This document shows positions 46,323-54,784 of a DNA stretch of 64,000 bases, piece by piece; within the stretch, counting starts at the first letter, position 1; each line of letters begins with the position of its first letter. The DNA lies in the NCBI GenBank assembly GCA_035442025.1, contig DAORPQ010000003.1:1-64000 (forward strand). Reading direction: 5' to 3'. The notes under the pieces are model-generated. The model was not told the DNA's origin. It searched no databases and saw only the letters and a list, made by a program, of their open reading frames with translations. The DNA is from Competibacter_A sp003527885 (GTDB lineage: Bacteria; Pseudomonadota; Gammaproteobacteria; Competibacterales; Competibacteraceae). The position numbers and the translations under genes are program-made.

Positions 46323-48071
46323 ATGCATCAGGATATCCACAGTAAATACCGCCCTTTTCCCCCGATCCACTTACCGGATCGGCAATGGCCCTCGCGCACC
46401 ATCAGCCACGCACCGCGCTGGTGTAGCTCCGACTTGCGCGACGGCAATCAAGCCTTGATCGAGCCGATGGACAGCGAGCGCAAGCGCCGTTACTTCGATC
46501 TGTTGGTGCGAATGGGCTTCAAGGAAATCGAGGTCGCTTTTCCGTCGGCCTCGCAAACCGACTTCGATTTCGTGCGCGGGCTGATCGAAGGCGGCCGGGT
46601 GCCGGACGATGTGGCGGTGCAAGTGCTGACCCAATCCCGCGAGGATTTGATCCGCCGCACCTTCGCCAGCCTGAAAGGGGTTCAGCGCGCCATCCCGCAC
46701 CTGTACAACGCCACCGCGCCGATTTTCCGCGAGGTAGTGTTCGGGGTCGATCGGGCGGGTTCCATCGAACTGGCGGGCTTCGGAGCGCGGCTGTTTATGG
46801 AATGCGCCGCCGAACAGCCTGAAACGGACTGGACGTTCGAGTATTCGCCGGAAACCTTCTGCTTTACCGAGATGGATTTCGCCCTGGAAATCTGCGAGGC
46901 GGTGCTGGACATCTGGCAACCGACGCCGGAGCACAAGGTCATCCTCAACTTGCCGGCGACCGTCGAGATGGCGACGCCGAATGTCTACGCCGATCAGATC
47001 GAATGGTTCTGCCGGCGGGTTTCGCGCCGCGACTCCATCATCGTCAGCGTACACCCGCACAACGACCGCGGCACCGCCGTCGCCGCCGCCGAGTTGGCCT
47101 TGATGGCGGGCGCGGATCGCGTGGAAGGCTGCTTGTTCGGCAACGGCGAGCGCACCGGCAACGTCGATCTGGTCACGCTGGCGTTGAATCTCTACAGCCA
47201 AGGCATCGAGCCGGGCTTGGATTTCTCGGTGATGGACGACATCGTCCGCACCGCCGAATACTGCAACCAGATTCCGGTGCACCCCCGTCATCCCTACGCC
47301 GGCGACCTGGTGTTCACCGCCTTTTCCGGCTCGCATCAGGACGCCATCAAAAAAGGCTTCGCCGCCCAGGAAAAACGCTGGGCCAGCGGCGACCCCCGCT
47401 GGGAAGTCCCCTATTTGCCGGTCGATCCGACCGATCTGGGCCGGACTTACGAGGCGGTGATCCGGGTCAACAGCCAGTCCGGCAAGGGCGGCATCGCCTA
47501 TCTGCTCGAAAAAGATCACGGCTTGCGGCTGCCGCGCCGCTTGCAAGTCGAATTCAGCCAGCGGGTGCAGGCCATCGCCGACGCCACCGGCAAGGAAATC
47601 ACCTCGGATGACATTTGGGCGGCGTTCGGGGCGGAATACTTGCAACTGACTGAACCGTTCCACTTCGTCGAGCATCGCACCATTCCCGACGGCCACGCTA
47701 GCGGCGTGCGCAAGCTGACCGCCACCCTCCGCGAACGCGGCCGGGAGCGAGCGATTTCCGGCAAGGGCAACGGACCCATCGACGCCTTCACCGATGCCCT
47801 GAACCGGCATTGCGGTTTGAAAGTGAAGGTGGTCGATTATCACGAACACGCCATGGGGGCCGGCGCGAACGCCACCGCCGTCTGCTATGTCGAGGTGCGG
47901 ATGGACGGCGAGCCGGCCACGCGGTTCGGGGTCGGCATCGACAGCAACATCGTCACGGCCTCGTTGAACGCGGTGGTCAGCGCCGTCAACCGGGCGTTGC
48001 GCCAAACGCTGGGCGAACCGGTGAGCGAGGGTTCCGAACAACCGCGACAGGCCGCTAGTGCGGCCGCTTGA
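46323..48071 (+). CDS. leuA: 2-isopropylmalate synthase
   Basis: 582 residues, the length of the type-2 LeuA group (about 560-600, longer than E. coli). It condenses acetyl-CoA with 2-oxoisovalerate in the first leucine-specific step. The HMGL-like barrel has APRWCSSDLRDGNQALIEPM and the metal-binding VHPHNDRGTAVAAAEL, with GNGERTGNVDLV following. The C-terminal LeuA allosteric domain (about 430-560), where leucine feedback acts, ends in GVGIDSNIVTASLNAVVSA. A Leu-rich leader peptide precedes it. No other leu genes are adjacent. Confidence 0.97.
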   Translation: MHQDIHSKYRPFPPIHLPDRQWPSRTISHAPRWCSSDLRDGNQALIEPMDSERKRRYFDLLVRMGFKEIEVAFPSASQTDFDFVRGLIEGGRVPDDVAVQVLTQSREDLIRRTFASLKGVQRAIPHLYNATAPIFREVVFGVDRAGSIELAGFGARLFMECAAEQPETDWTFEYSPETFCFTEMDFALEICEAVLDIWQPTPEHKVILNLPATVEMATPNVYADQIEWFCRRVSRRDSIIVSVHPHNDRGTAVAAAELALMAGADRVEGCLFGNGERTGNVDLVTLALNLYSQGIEPGLDFSVMDDIVRTAEYCNQIPVHPRHPYAGDLVFTAFSGSHQDAIKKGFAAQEKRWASGDPRWEVPYLPVDPTDLGRTYEAVIRVNSQSGKGGIAYLLEKDHGLRLPRRLQVEFSQRVQAIADATGKEITSDDIWAAFGAEYLQLTEPFHFVEHRTIPDGHASGVRKLTATLRERGRERAISGKGNGPIDAFTDALNRHCGLKVKVVDYHEHAMGAGANATAVCYVEVRMDGEPATRFGVGIDSNIVTASLNAVVSAVNRALRQTLGEPVSEGSEQPRQAASAAA

Positions 48072-50025
48072 ATGGGTGCTGCCGAGCCAGGCTGATCACG
48101 CTCATTCAGCGGGCCGACGGTGTTCGGTTGGCCGTTATGGCCTGGTGCTGGACACCGTCGCCGCCATCCTGCTGCTGTTTGCCCTGACCCGGCTGGCGCT
48201 GGCGCTGCGGGTGGGCGGCGACGCGGATTGGACGCTGGCGACGCTGGCCGGCGCGGTGGCGTTGGGCCTGCTCTACGATCTCACCGTCGCCTTGCTGCTG
48301 GCATTACCGTTGAGCTTGCTGCTGACGCTGCTGCCCGCCCGCTGGACCCGGTTTCGACTCACGCAAATCCTGGTGCTGGTGGGAATGGCCGGCGGTCTGT
48401 TCGCCTTGCTGTTCGGCGCGGCGGCGGAGTGGTTTTTCTGGAGCGAATTTTCCTCCCGCTTCAATTTCATCGCGGTCGATTATCTGATTTATACCGATGA
48501 AGTCATCGGCAATATCCGCGAATCCTATCCGGTCGGCTGGATTCTGGGCGCGCTGGGCGGCCTGTCCTTGCTGGCGGCGGTTTCACTGCGGCAACGCCTC
48601 GAACGCCAACTCACTCAGGCAACCCCGCTGAAATCGCGGCTGGGCTGGTTCGCCGCGCACGCCTTGCTGGCGGCTGGCTTGCTGGCCAGCGTTTCCGGCA
48701 ACCTCCGTGACGAACTCCAAAATGTTTATGCGCGGGAGATCGCCGGGAATGGGGTGTTCGAGTTCGTGCGCGCGTTCAAGGACAATGAACTCGACTACAG
48801 CCGTTTTTATCGAACCTTGCCTGAAGATGTCGTTTTCGCTCGATTGCGGCAGGAAATGCTGTTGACCGGCGGCGAACCGCTCAGCGCCGACCCGCGCGAA
48901 TTGGCCTACCGGATTACCTCTCCAGGGCCAGAGCTACACCCGAACGTGGTCCTGGTAATGCTGGAAAGCATGAGCGCCGATTTCATGCAAACATTTGGCA
49001 ATGCCAAAAACATCACGCCGACCCTGGATCGCCTGACGCGAGAGAGCGTGTTCTTCCCCCGCGCCTTCGCTTCGGGAACCCGCACCGTGCGCGGTTTGGA
49101 AGCCTTGGCGCTATCGGTGCCGCCCACGCCGGGCAACGCCATCGTACGCCGCCCGCACAACGAAAACCTGTTTTCGCTGGCGTCGGCCTTCAACGCCAAA
49201 GGCTACGCCAGCTTCTTCATGTACGGCGGCTACGGCTACTTCGACAACATGAACGGGTTTTTCGGCCACAACGGCTACCAGGTCATCGACCGGCTGTCGG
49301 TCGACAAAAGCCGGATCCACCACGAGAATATCTGGGGCATCGCCGACGAAGACCTCTACACCAAGGCGCTGGAAACCTTCGACGCGAAGCACGCCGCCGG
49401 CCAGCCGTTTTTCGCGCATCTCATGACCACTTCCAACCACCGGCCTTACACCTACCCGGAAGGCCGCATCGACATTCCGTCCAAGACCGGGCGCGATGGC
49501 GCGGTGAAATACGCCGATTGGGCCTTGGGCGATTTTCTGGCGCGAGCCGCCAGCAAACCCTGGTTCGATGGGACGGTTTTCGTGATCGTCGCCGACCATC
49601 AGGCCTCGGCGGCGGGCAAGACCGACCTGCCGCTGGCGCGCTACCGGATTCCGCTGCTGATTTACGCTCCCAAGCTGCTCCCACCCGCTCGCAACGGACG
49701 CCTGATCGCGCAGATCGACATTGCGCCGACCCTGCTTGGCCTTCTGAACTGGTCCTACACCAGCAAGTTTTTCGGCCACGATGTGAACCGCTTGCCCGCC
49801 GGCAAGGAACATGCGCTGATCAGCACCTACCAGACCGTCGGCTATCTCGAAAACGACCGATTGGTCATCCTGAATCCCGGCCAGCGGGCGCGCGTCGAAA
49901 CCGTGGATTGGGAATCGCTCGCCACCCGGCTGACCGCTGACGACCCTGTGGCGATCACCGAGGCTATCAGCGTCTATCAGGGTGCGAGTTTGGCTTTCAA
50001 GGCCGGCTTGTTGGGCCGGCCTTAA
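48058..50025 (+). CDS. LtaS-like sulfatase-fold membrane protein (phosphoglycerol transferase type)
   Basis: About 655 residues. Five N-terminal membrane segments (within residues 28-205) precede an extracytoplasmic alkaline-phosphatase-superfamily domain. NVVLVMLESMSADFMQTFG carries a metal-binding Glu, ASGTRTVRGLEAL the Thr nucleophile, and FVIVADHQASAA the metal-binding Asp-His. This matches the LtaS/MdoB/OpgB type. In Gram-negatives the family decorates periplasmic glucans or lipids with phosphoglycerol or phosphoethanolamine; the substrate here is unknown. The start is uncertain: GTG at 48058 overlaps leuA, and another GTG lies at 48076. Confidence 0.9.
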   Translation: MRPLEWVLPSQADHAHSAGRRCSVGRYGLVLDTVAAILLLFALTRLALALRVGGDADWTLATLAGAVALGLLYDLTVALLLALPLSLLLTLLPARWTRFRLTQILVLVGMAGGLFALLFGAAAEWFFWSEFSSRFNFIAVDYLIYTDEVIGNIRESYPVGWILGALGGLSLLAAVSLRQRLERQLTQATPLKSRLGWFAAHALLAAGLLASVSGNLRDELQNVYAREIAGNGVFEFVRAFKDNELDYSRFYRTLPEDVVFARLRQEMLLTGGEPLSADPRELAYRITSPGPELHPNVVLVMLESMSADFMQTFGNAKNITPTLDRLTRESVFFPRAFASGTRTVRGLEALALSVPPTPGNAIVRRPHNENLFSLASAFNAKGYASFFMYGGYGYFDNMNGFFGHNGYQVIDRLSVDKSRIHHENIWGIADEDLYTKALETFDAKHAAGQPFFAHLMTTSNHRPYTYPEGRIDIPSKTGRDGAVKYADWALGDFLARAASKPWFDGTVFVIVADHQASAAGKTDLPLARYRIPLLIYAPKLLPPARNGRLIAQIDIAPTLLGLLNWSYTSKFFGHDVNRLPAGKEHALISTYQTVGYLENDRLVILNPGQRARVETVDWESLATRLTADDPVAITEAISVYQGASLAFKAGLLGRP

Positions 50026-50831
50026 ATCGAGCGCAGGTCATGCTTCGCCCGTTCGAATTCCGCAAACGGATTGAAAGGAATATCCTCCAACAGCGCTAGC
50101 TGCTGGGCCAGCTTCTCGCGCTTGAGGGCCGCCTTGACCCGAGCGTAGTTGGTCTTATTCTCCATGAATTCGTAGGACGCGACCCGGGTGGCGGGCAAGC
50201 TGCTGGCGCCCGCGTCATGGCCGCCTCTGACCTCCTTGTCGCCACGCTCCGACAGGTAGATGTCTTGAACGATGACCGCAAAAAACTCCTCCAGGTCGGT
50301 CCATTGGTCGTTAGTCGACTCCGGTTTCAATTTCTCGAACTGGCTCGGCCGAACCCCATGAACCAATTCATGTAAAAGTGTGGAATCATCCGCGTAGGGC
50401 GCATCTTTAGGGCAAGAGCCTGTCAGGAACGGCGAAAATACTACTCGGGAGTTTTTCAGGTACGGGTTGGCCGGACGCGCGTGGGCGGTCGAAGCGGGGC
50501 AAATTTGAAAGCGAATACTGTCGCTCTCGATGCTGATCACCGTATCACGGATCCCCGGCGGTATGATGTAAAGATCGCTGGCGAGTTGGCGGCTGGCCGC
50601 CAGCACCAATTGGCCCGTTCTTAATTTGCTGATCTTCAACAGACGCCGCAACACCTCCGTTTCATACAAGGCATGTTGCTCGGAAAAAAATGGATTTGGC
50701 TTGAGCTCCTTGTCATCCAGGTTTTGTGGCTTTTTGGCGGGATCGGCGCCCGTCGCTTTCCACCGCCCATACTCCACATCATCTTGATCGTTACCGTTTA
50801 CAACGATGCGATAAGGTTTGAATTTGATCAC
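50022..50831 (-). CDS. Putative zinc metallopeptidase-like protein (HELVH)
   Basis: 269 residues from a GTG with a strong AGGAGG 7 bases upstream. His154-Glu-Leu-Val-His158 is a zincin motif (STLLHELVHGVRP), and Glu181/Glu182 in DLEEFFAVIVQDIYL could give the third ligand in gluzincin fashion. There is no signal peptide or membrane segment. I assign no family. Similar HExxH domains occur as toxin or effector domains. The stop overlaps the 3' end of the sulfatase-fold gene by 4 bp, convergently. It is the last gene of a four-gene minus-strand block and one of two HExxH genes in it. Confidence 0.7.
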   Translation of the reverse strand: MIKFKPYRIVVNGNDQDDVEYGRWKATGADPAKKPQNLDDKELKPNPFFSEQHALYETEVLRRLLKISKLRTGQLVLAASRQLASDLYIIPPGIRDTVISIESDSIRFQICPASTAHARPANPYLKNSRVVFSPFLTGSCPKDAPYADDSTLLHELVHGVRPSQFEKLKPESTNDQWTDLEEFFAVIVQDIYLSERGDKEVRGGHDAGASSLPATRVASYEFMENKTNYARVKAALKREKLAQQLALLEDIPFNPFAEFERAKHDLRSI

Positions 50832-50959
50832 CGCTTTACCTCCTGCCCCGGCGAGCCGAACTGATCGATGGGCATCGACTTCTGAAAAGGATGGGGGGTT
50901 TATATGATCGAACCGGCCGGCTTCAACGCCTTATCGAAGCCGGCCTCATGCCAGCGCCG

Positions 50960-51328
50960 TCACCACTGCCCGAAGAAGTCGGTAATATCGAAACAAACGG
51001 TCTTTGATTCGCCGTGGGTGGTTTCGATTTCCAGCGTATCGAAGGTTTTTTTACCGGCGCCGCTCACCGCCTGTCCTGTTACCTTCGCTTTCGGATACTT
51101 CCAGGCAACCCACGCTTTTTCAGCCGCTATCCCTTCCATGTTGTTGGCGGCGTTTCTGACGGTGATCGCCTTTTGGCAAGTCGATCCATCGGACCCGGCG
51201 AATGTCACATGGCCCAGATGGCTCGGCAGGACCGGCCGTGCCGAGTGTCTCGCGTCATCGGCTTGCGCCGACGCGATGCCGACCGTCAACACCAACAACA
51301 ACATCAGGTCGTGGGAAACATTTTTCAT
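50960..51328 (-). CDS. Small secreted protein, function unknown
   Basis: 122 residues from the ATG at 51328. A signal peptide ends near ASAQA-DD (about residue 24). The mature part has two cysteines (GSTCQKAI and KTVCFDITDFF) that could form a disulphide, and ends in FFGQW. I recognise no family. It lies 32 bp after the HELTH peptidase gene, and its position between two metallopeptidase-like genes would suit a periplasmic inhibitor or partner, but nothing in the sequence proves it. Confidence 0.65.
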   Translation of the reverse strand: MKNVSHDLMLLLVLTVGIASAQADDARHSARPVLPSHLGHVTFAGSDGSTCQKAITVRNAANNMEGIAAEKAWVAWKYPKAKVTGQAVSGAGKKTFDTLEIETTHGESKTVCFDITDFFGQW

Positions 51329-51360
51329 CGCTAGCCGCCCTTCTCCAGCATCACGCCACA

Positions 51361-51828
51361 TTAGCCCAGCACTTCGCCGTAAACGCCTTTCTCGTAGGCC
51401 TCACCTTCTTCGTTCGAAGGATCTCCCGGCACCGCATCATCGACGCCATCCTGAGCATCGGCCCAGTGCGTCAGCTCGTGCAGGATCGTCACCCCAAGCA
51501 AATAGACCTGCTTGCCGTTTTTCATACTGACCAAGCCCTTGCCGGCTTCGAAATCCTTCACTAATTTTTCATCGACGCGCAACTCATCGGAATTCCATGT
51601 GTAGCAACCGTAAGCTTTCTTACCGGCGCAGCGCAGATTTTTTACCACGGTAATGGTCGGGCCCTGGCCCCATTTCAATGCGTTTTTGATGGTTTCCTTG
51701 GTCGTTTTTCCCGCCAGCTTCTGAATAGCGTTGACGATCTTTTGGACCTCGGCCACTTGCGGCATATTGATTTTTACGTAGTAAAGCATTTTCGGAAATT
51801 TTTTCGCGGTATCGTCGGACAGTTTCAT
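51361..51828 (-). CDS. Putative zincin metallopeptidase, toxin-type (HELTH)
   Basis: 155 residues from the ATG at 51828 (GAGAG upstream); the frame is open to 52071 but crosses a short AT repeat and lacks signals. His117-Glu-Leu-Thr-His121 in LGVTILHELTHWADAQDG and the following EEGEAYEKGVYGEVLG (Glu140-Glu151) match the pattern of small metallopeptidase toxin domains, in which a downstream Glu is the third zinc ligand. There is no signal peptide; an N-terminal helical region precedes it. It is unrelated in sequence to the HELVH protein apart from the motif. The target is unknown. Confidence 0.7.
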   Translation of the reverse strand: MKLSDDTAKKFPKMLYYVKINMPQVAEVQKIVNAIQKLAGKTTKETIKNALKWGQGPTITVVKNLRCAGKKAYGCYTWNSDELRVDEKLVKDFEAGKGLVSMKNGKQVYLLGVTILHELTHWADAQDGVDDAVPGDPSNEEGEAYEKGVYGEVLG

Positions 51829-52126
51829 GGTGATGACTCTCGGCCAATGATTTAAATGATTTAAATGATCCGGTTGCGGCCGGCTCCAACAATCGCAGTC
51901 TTCTCGGAGAGACAATAGTGACCTTGATCCGTCGGCTGCGATATGCCCGAGAAGGCTGAGCGCAAAAAGCGAGCCAAGCTTAGATATTATTTTTATATCA
52001 ATAACTTGCTTAAAATTTCTCGTCAAGCCCCATTTCAGCGGTACTCGAAATGGTCGTCTGGACCGGCTCAATCTGAGCCGGTCTCTATGGCGGATAGGAG
52101 AAATAGAGGGTTTAGAGAGTGATTGC
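51829..52126. other. Intergenic region before the HELTH gene
   Basis: 298 bp, clearly richer in A and T than the chromosome around it (for example 51970-52020). It contains the short tandem repeat at 51846 and TTTTATATCAATAACTTGC-like AT tracts. I see no further gene; a promoter for the peptidase gene is likely here. Confidence 0.5.
51846..51869. repeat. Short tandem repeat
   Basis: Two full copies and a partial third of the 9-bp unit AATGATTTA lie 18 bp upstream of the HELTH gene. Copy number could vary by slippage and change promoter or leader spacing. Confidence 0.85.
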
Positions 52127-53209
52127 TTACACGGTTAAATCGATCTGCTGGAGCGTTCCAGCCGCTCCACTTTCCTGTAGAAAAACCCCTGAATCGCGGA
52201 TTTGGCCCCTTAAGACGCCCTGGCCGTCTTTAAGCGCGAACGGGCTGCTCACATGCCCCAGATAAACGGCGCCCACTCCGCGCTGGCCGAGCGCAACCAA
52301 CTGGTCGCGCCCTCCGGCGTCCTTGGACCAAATGCGCAGTTTTTGATAGATCGCGTCGTTTTCGTCGATCCACCGATTGCCGTCGCCATCGTAGGCCGCC
52401 AGCTCCTTGAAACCTTGGCCGGTGGTCGGGCCAAACAGTTCCCGGCCGTCGTTGATGGCGCCATCGTCGTTGCGATCCAACGCCAAAAAGCCGCTGTTGG
52501 CCCCGACGAAGGCCAGTTGCTCGGTTCGACCGTCGGAGTCGATATCGAAGCTGAACCGGGTTTCGGTCAATTCAGCGGCGTTACCCGAAAAATTCAATAC
52601 CAACGGATCCTTGAGCTTGGCGTCGCCGGCGCGCACGCTCACACTCTGCTCGCGCAGAAATTCCCGGCTCATGCGGAGATCGACCGAGAAGGCGAGTTCC
52701 GCGCCATCCTGCGTCCTTATGGCGCCTGCCGCCGAAAAACTGGTCCATTCGGCTTCGTGGTAGCGTTCGGAATAATCGTATTCAATACCGAAGCCGGCAC
52801 GTTCCGGGGTAGCCTGAACTGGATTTGGTGGACCCGGTAAAGCCTCGACCGTCTTTTGGGTTTGTTGCCGAGCCGCGCTCAATGCCTCATCGAATGCTTT
52901 GGGAGAAATCAGCTTGAGCTTTTTGCCGGTCAGCATTTCGACCATGCGTACGATCAGTGCGATCTTCGGCTCATCGTTTGGCTGCAAGTCCGCCTCCGCT
53001 GACGCGAGCTGCTTGGCCGGCCGAATGCGGCAGGCGGCCTCTGAAAGCGCCATCGCGTTGGCCTTCGGTCGTTCTCGGATGGCTTGGCCGCCCCCTTCAA
53101 AATCCGGCCGGCGGTCGCCGACCCACACCCGCAACGATTCCTTGGCTTCATGCTTCGCGATAGAGACATGTTGGCTGGCTAATTGCATCGTCGAACCGCT
53201 AATCTTCAT
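52127..53209 (-). CDS. EF-hand/VCBS-like calcium-binding protein
   Basis: About 360 residues from the ATG at 53209, with GAGG upstream; an in-frame start 6 codons earlier is possible. The first 130 residues are polar with no signal peptide. The C-terminal half has Asp-rich loops typical of calcium sites: FDIDSDGRTEQLAF, LALDRNDDGAINDGRELFG and AAYDGDGNRWIDENDAIY (about 222-290), as in VCBS or haemolysin-type exported proteins. Such proteins are often exported without a cleaved signal, but no secretion genes are nearby. It is the first gene of the minus-strand accessory block. Confidence 0.75.
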   Translation of the reverse strand: MKISGSTMQLASQHVSIAKHEAKESLRVWVGDRRPDFEGGGQAIRERPKANAMALSEAACRIRPAKQLASAEADLQPNDEPKIALIVRMVEMLTGKKLKLISPKAFDEALSAARQQTQKTVEALPGPPNPVQATPERAGFGIEYDYSERYHEAEWTSFSAAGAIRTQDGAELAFSVDLRMSREFLREQSVSVRAGDAKLKDPLVLNFSGNAAELTETRFSFDIDSDGRTEQLAFVGANSGFLALDRNDDGAINDGRELFGPTTGQGFKELAAYDGDGNRWIDENDAIYQKLRIWSKDAGGRDQLVALGQRGVGAVYLGHVSSPFALKDGQGVLRGQIRDSGVFLQESGAAGTLQQIDLTV

Positions 53210-53449
53210 CGCGAATACCTCGGGCATGAATCATTCCACGGAAGCCATCAAACAAACGGGCGCCTTCACCTCAAATATCGACCGCCAGGGAAAAGACTGA
53301 AGCTGATCGGCTTTGGGCGAGTTTCACAAAGCCCGATTGCAAGAGGGACAAGATTAGAATTAGGCTATCGGCGGGCACGGCCATTGCTTGGAGCAGGTTG
53401 AGCAACCGGCTGTCCCATTCGGTCTTTCCAACCCGTTCGGAGCGCGAGC

Positions 53450-53977
53450 ATGTCCCCCCAGATCAAAACTATCCTGTACACCACGGCGTTGAGCCCCTAC
53501 ACCCGACCGGTGTTGCGCTTTACGGTCGAACTGGCCAAACAGCACGATGCCAAGATCGTCCTGCTGCACGTGGTCGAACCGCTGAGCAGCTCCGTCCGCT
53601 TCCTGATGGACAACTACTTGTCGCCCGACAAGGTGGAAGAGTTGCACCGTGAAGCCACCGGCGGCATCCTGGAAAAATTCCACCGGCGCCTGGAAACGTT
53701 CTGCGCCGAAGAACTCGGATCGACCCTCGAACAAACCCAAGTCATCTCGGAAATCCGCGTCGTCAGCGGGGTTCCGCACGAAGCCATCTTGCGCGAGGCC
53801 GACCGCTGCAACGCCGACTTGATCACCATGGGCACGCACGCCGGGTCCAATGCGTTGGGCAACGCCGTCCTGGGTTCGACCACCCGTCGGATTACCCTGA
53901 GTTCGAGGCGGCCGGTCCTGATTGTTCCCTTCGTTCAGGACCCGGACAATGAATGGCCATCACAGCGACGGATTTAA
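53450..53977 (+). CDS. Universal stress protein family
   Basis: 175 residues with the UspA fold. The start IKTILYTTALSPYTRP and the ATP-binding pattern G-x2-G-x9-G-S (MGTHAGSNALGNAVLGSTTRR) are visible, so it is of the nucleotide-binding class. Its 3' end overlaps the DUF4124 gene by 29 bp. Upstream, 240 bp without a gene separate it from the divergent calcium-binding protein gene. Confidence 0.93.
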   Translation: MSPQIKTILYTTALSPYTRPVLRFTVELAKQHDAKIVLLHVVEPLSSSVRFLMDNYLSPDKVEELHREATGGILEKFHRRLETFCAEELGSTLEQTQVISEIRVVSGVPHEAILREADRCNADLITMGTHAGSNALGNAVLGSTTRRITLSSRRPVLIVPFVQDPDNEWPSQRRI

Positions 53978-54407
53978 TGGGTTGCGCTATTTCCCCCGGT
54001 TTCCCCCAGCCCGCCGGCGCGCGGCGGTCCATCCTTTGGCCGGCGGGTGGCCCGCTCCGCTACTGGGCGCTTTTCTGCTGGCCTTGCATAGCGGTTCGAT
54101 CGTTGCCGAGGAGGGTGTCTATAGGTGGAAGGATGGGTCGGGACGCGTGCATTACAGCAATCGCCGGCCCGAAAACCAGCCGGTGCAGGCCGTCGAGCTC
54201 AACGCCAAACCGGTCGTCGTGCAGCCGACCAAGCAGATCTATACCTGGACCGACCGCCAAGGCAAAGTCCACTATGGCGCCCAACCGCCCGCCGATATTC
54301 CCGCCAAGGAATTAAAGGAAGACGACAGCTCGCTGTCGACGGTGCCCTTCAATCCGCTGAGCGTGGATAACCGGGACATATTGCAAGAATTGCAACCACG
54401 CAAGTAA
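53949..54407 (+). CDS. Exported protein with two DUF4124 repeats
   Basis: About 152 residues from the ATG at 53949, inside the end of the stress-protein gene; another start cannot be excluded. A hydrophobic segment (about 38-55, LLGAFLLALHSGSIVAEE) serves as signal or anchor. Two DUF4124 units follow, GVYRWKDGSGRVHYSNRRP and IYTWTDRQGKVHYGAQPP. DUF4124 is a periplasmic domain of unknown function, often near peptidoglycan-binding genes. Confidence 0.8.
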   Translation: MNGHHSDGFNGLRYFPRFPPARRRAAVHPLAGGWPAPLLGAFLLALHSGSIVAEEGVYRWKDGSGRVHYSNRRPENQPVQAVELNAKPVVVQPTKQIYTWTDRQGKVHYGAQPPADIPAKELKEDDSSLSTVPFNPLSVDNRDILQELQPRK

Positions 54408-54454
54408 CTCTCATCTTGCGCGGTCCAACCGGGAGAAGGCCGGTTTTCGCGGAA

Positions 54455-54640
54455 TCAAGCCCGAGCGCCGTTACAAGCGTCCGGCCAGCGCCGCCGCATT
54501 TCGCTCAGCCAGGACTGCCGCAACCGCTGTCGCGTTGCGACGGGAACCCCGTGCAACAAGGCGCGATAGTAGTGGTAGGACGCGCGCGTAACGGCTCGCT
54601 CGTATTCCGGCAACTTATTGATATCGCCAATGGTCATCAT
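54455..54640 (-). CDS. Small conserved-looking hypothetical protein
   Basis: 61 residues. GAGG lies 8 bases before the ATG at 54640. It is basic and helical (LPEYERAVTRASYHYYRALL, then RQRLRQSWLSEMRRRW) with one Cys. I recognise no family. The frame is open beyond the start to 55042, but that extension lies antisense to the downstream gene and is a shadow. Coding status is moderately likely from the ribosome-binding site and amino-acid make-up. Confidence 0.5.
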   Translation of the reverse strand: MMTIGDINKLPEYERAVTRASYHYYRALLHGVPVATRQRLRQSWLSEMRRRWPDACNGARA

Positions 54641-54784
54641 GATAGGCCTCGCTTCGCAACGAGTATTCGAAGAAGTTATTTGCTGTAAGGCAAATAACGT
54701 GCCTATTGCGATTCGCCGGCTCCCGAACGCAACGATTGGCTGGGTGGAGGACCGAACCACCGCCCTCAAGCGACCGGCGAATCG

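Noticed and set aside
46371..48041. Long minus-strand frame opposite leuA
   Set aside because: leuA is complete on the plus strand; the antisense frame has no recognisable domain or start signals.
50022..53209. Prophage or transposon
   Set aside because: No integrase, transposase, phage structural gene, tRNA junction or flanking repeats could be seen; only composition and gene content are unusual.
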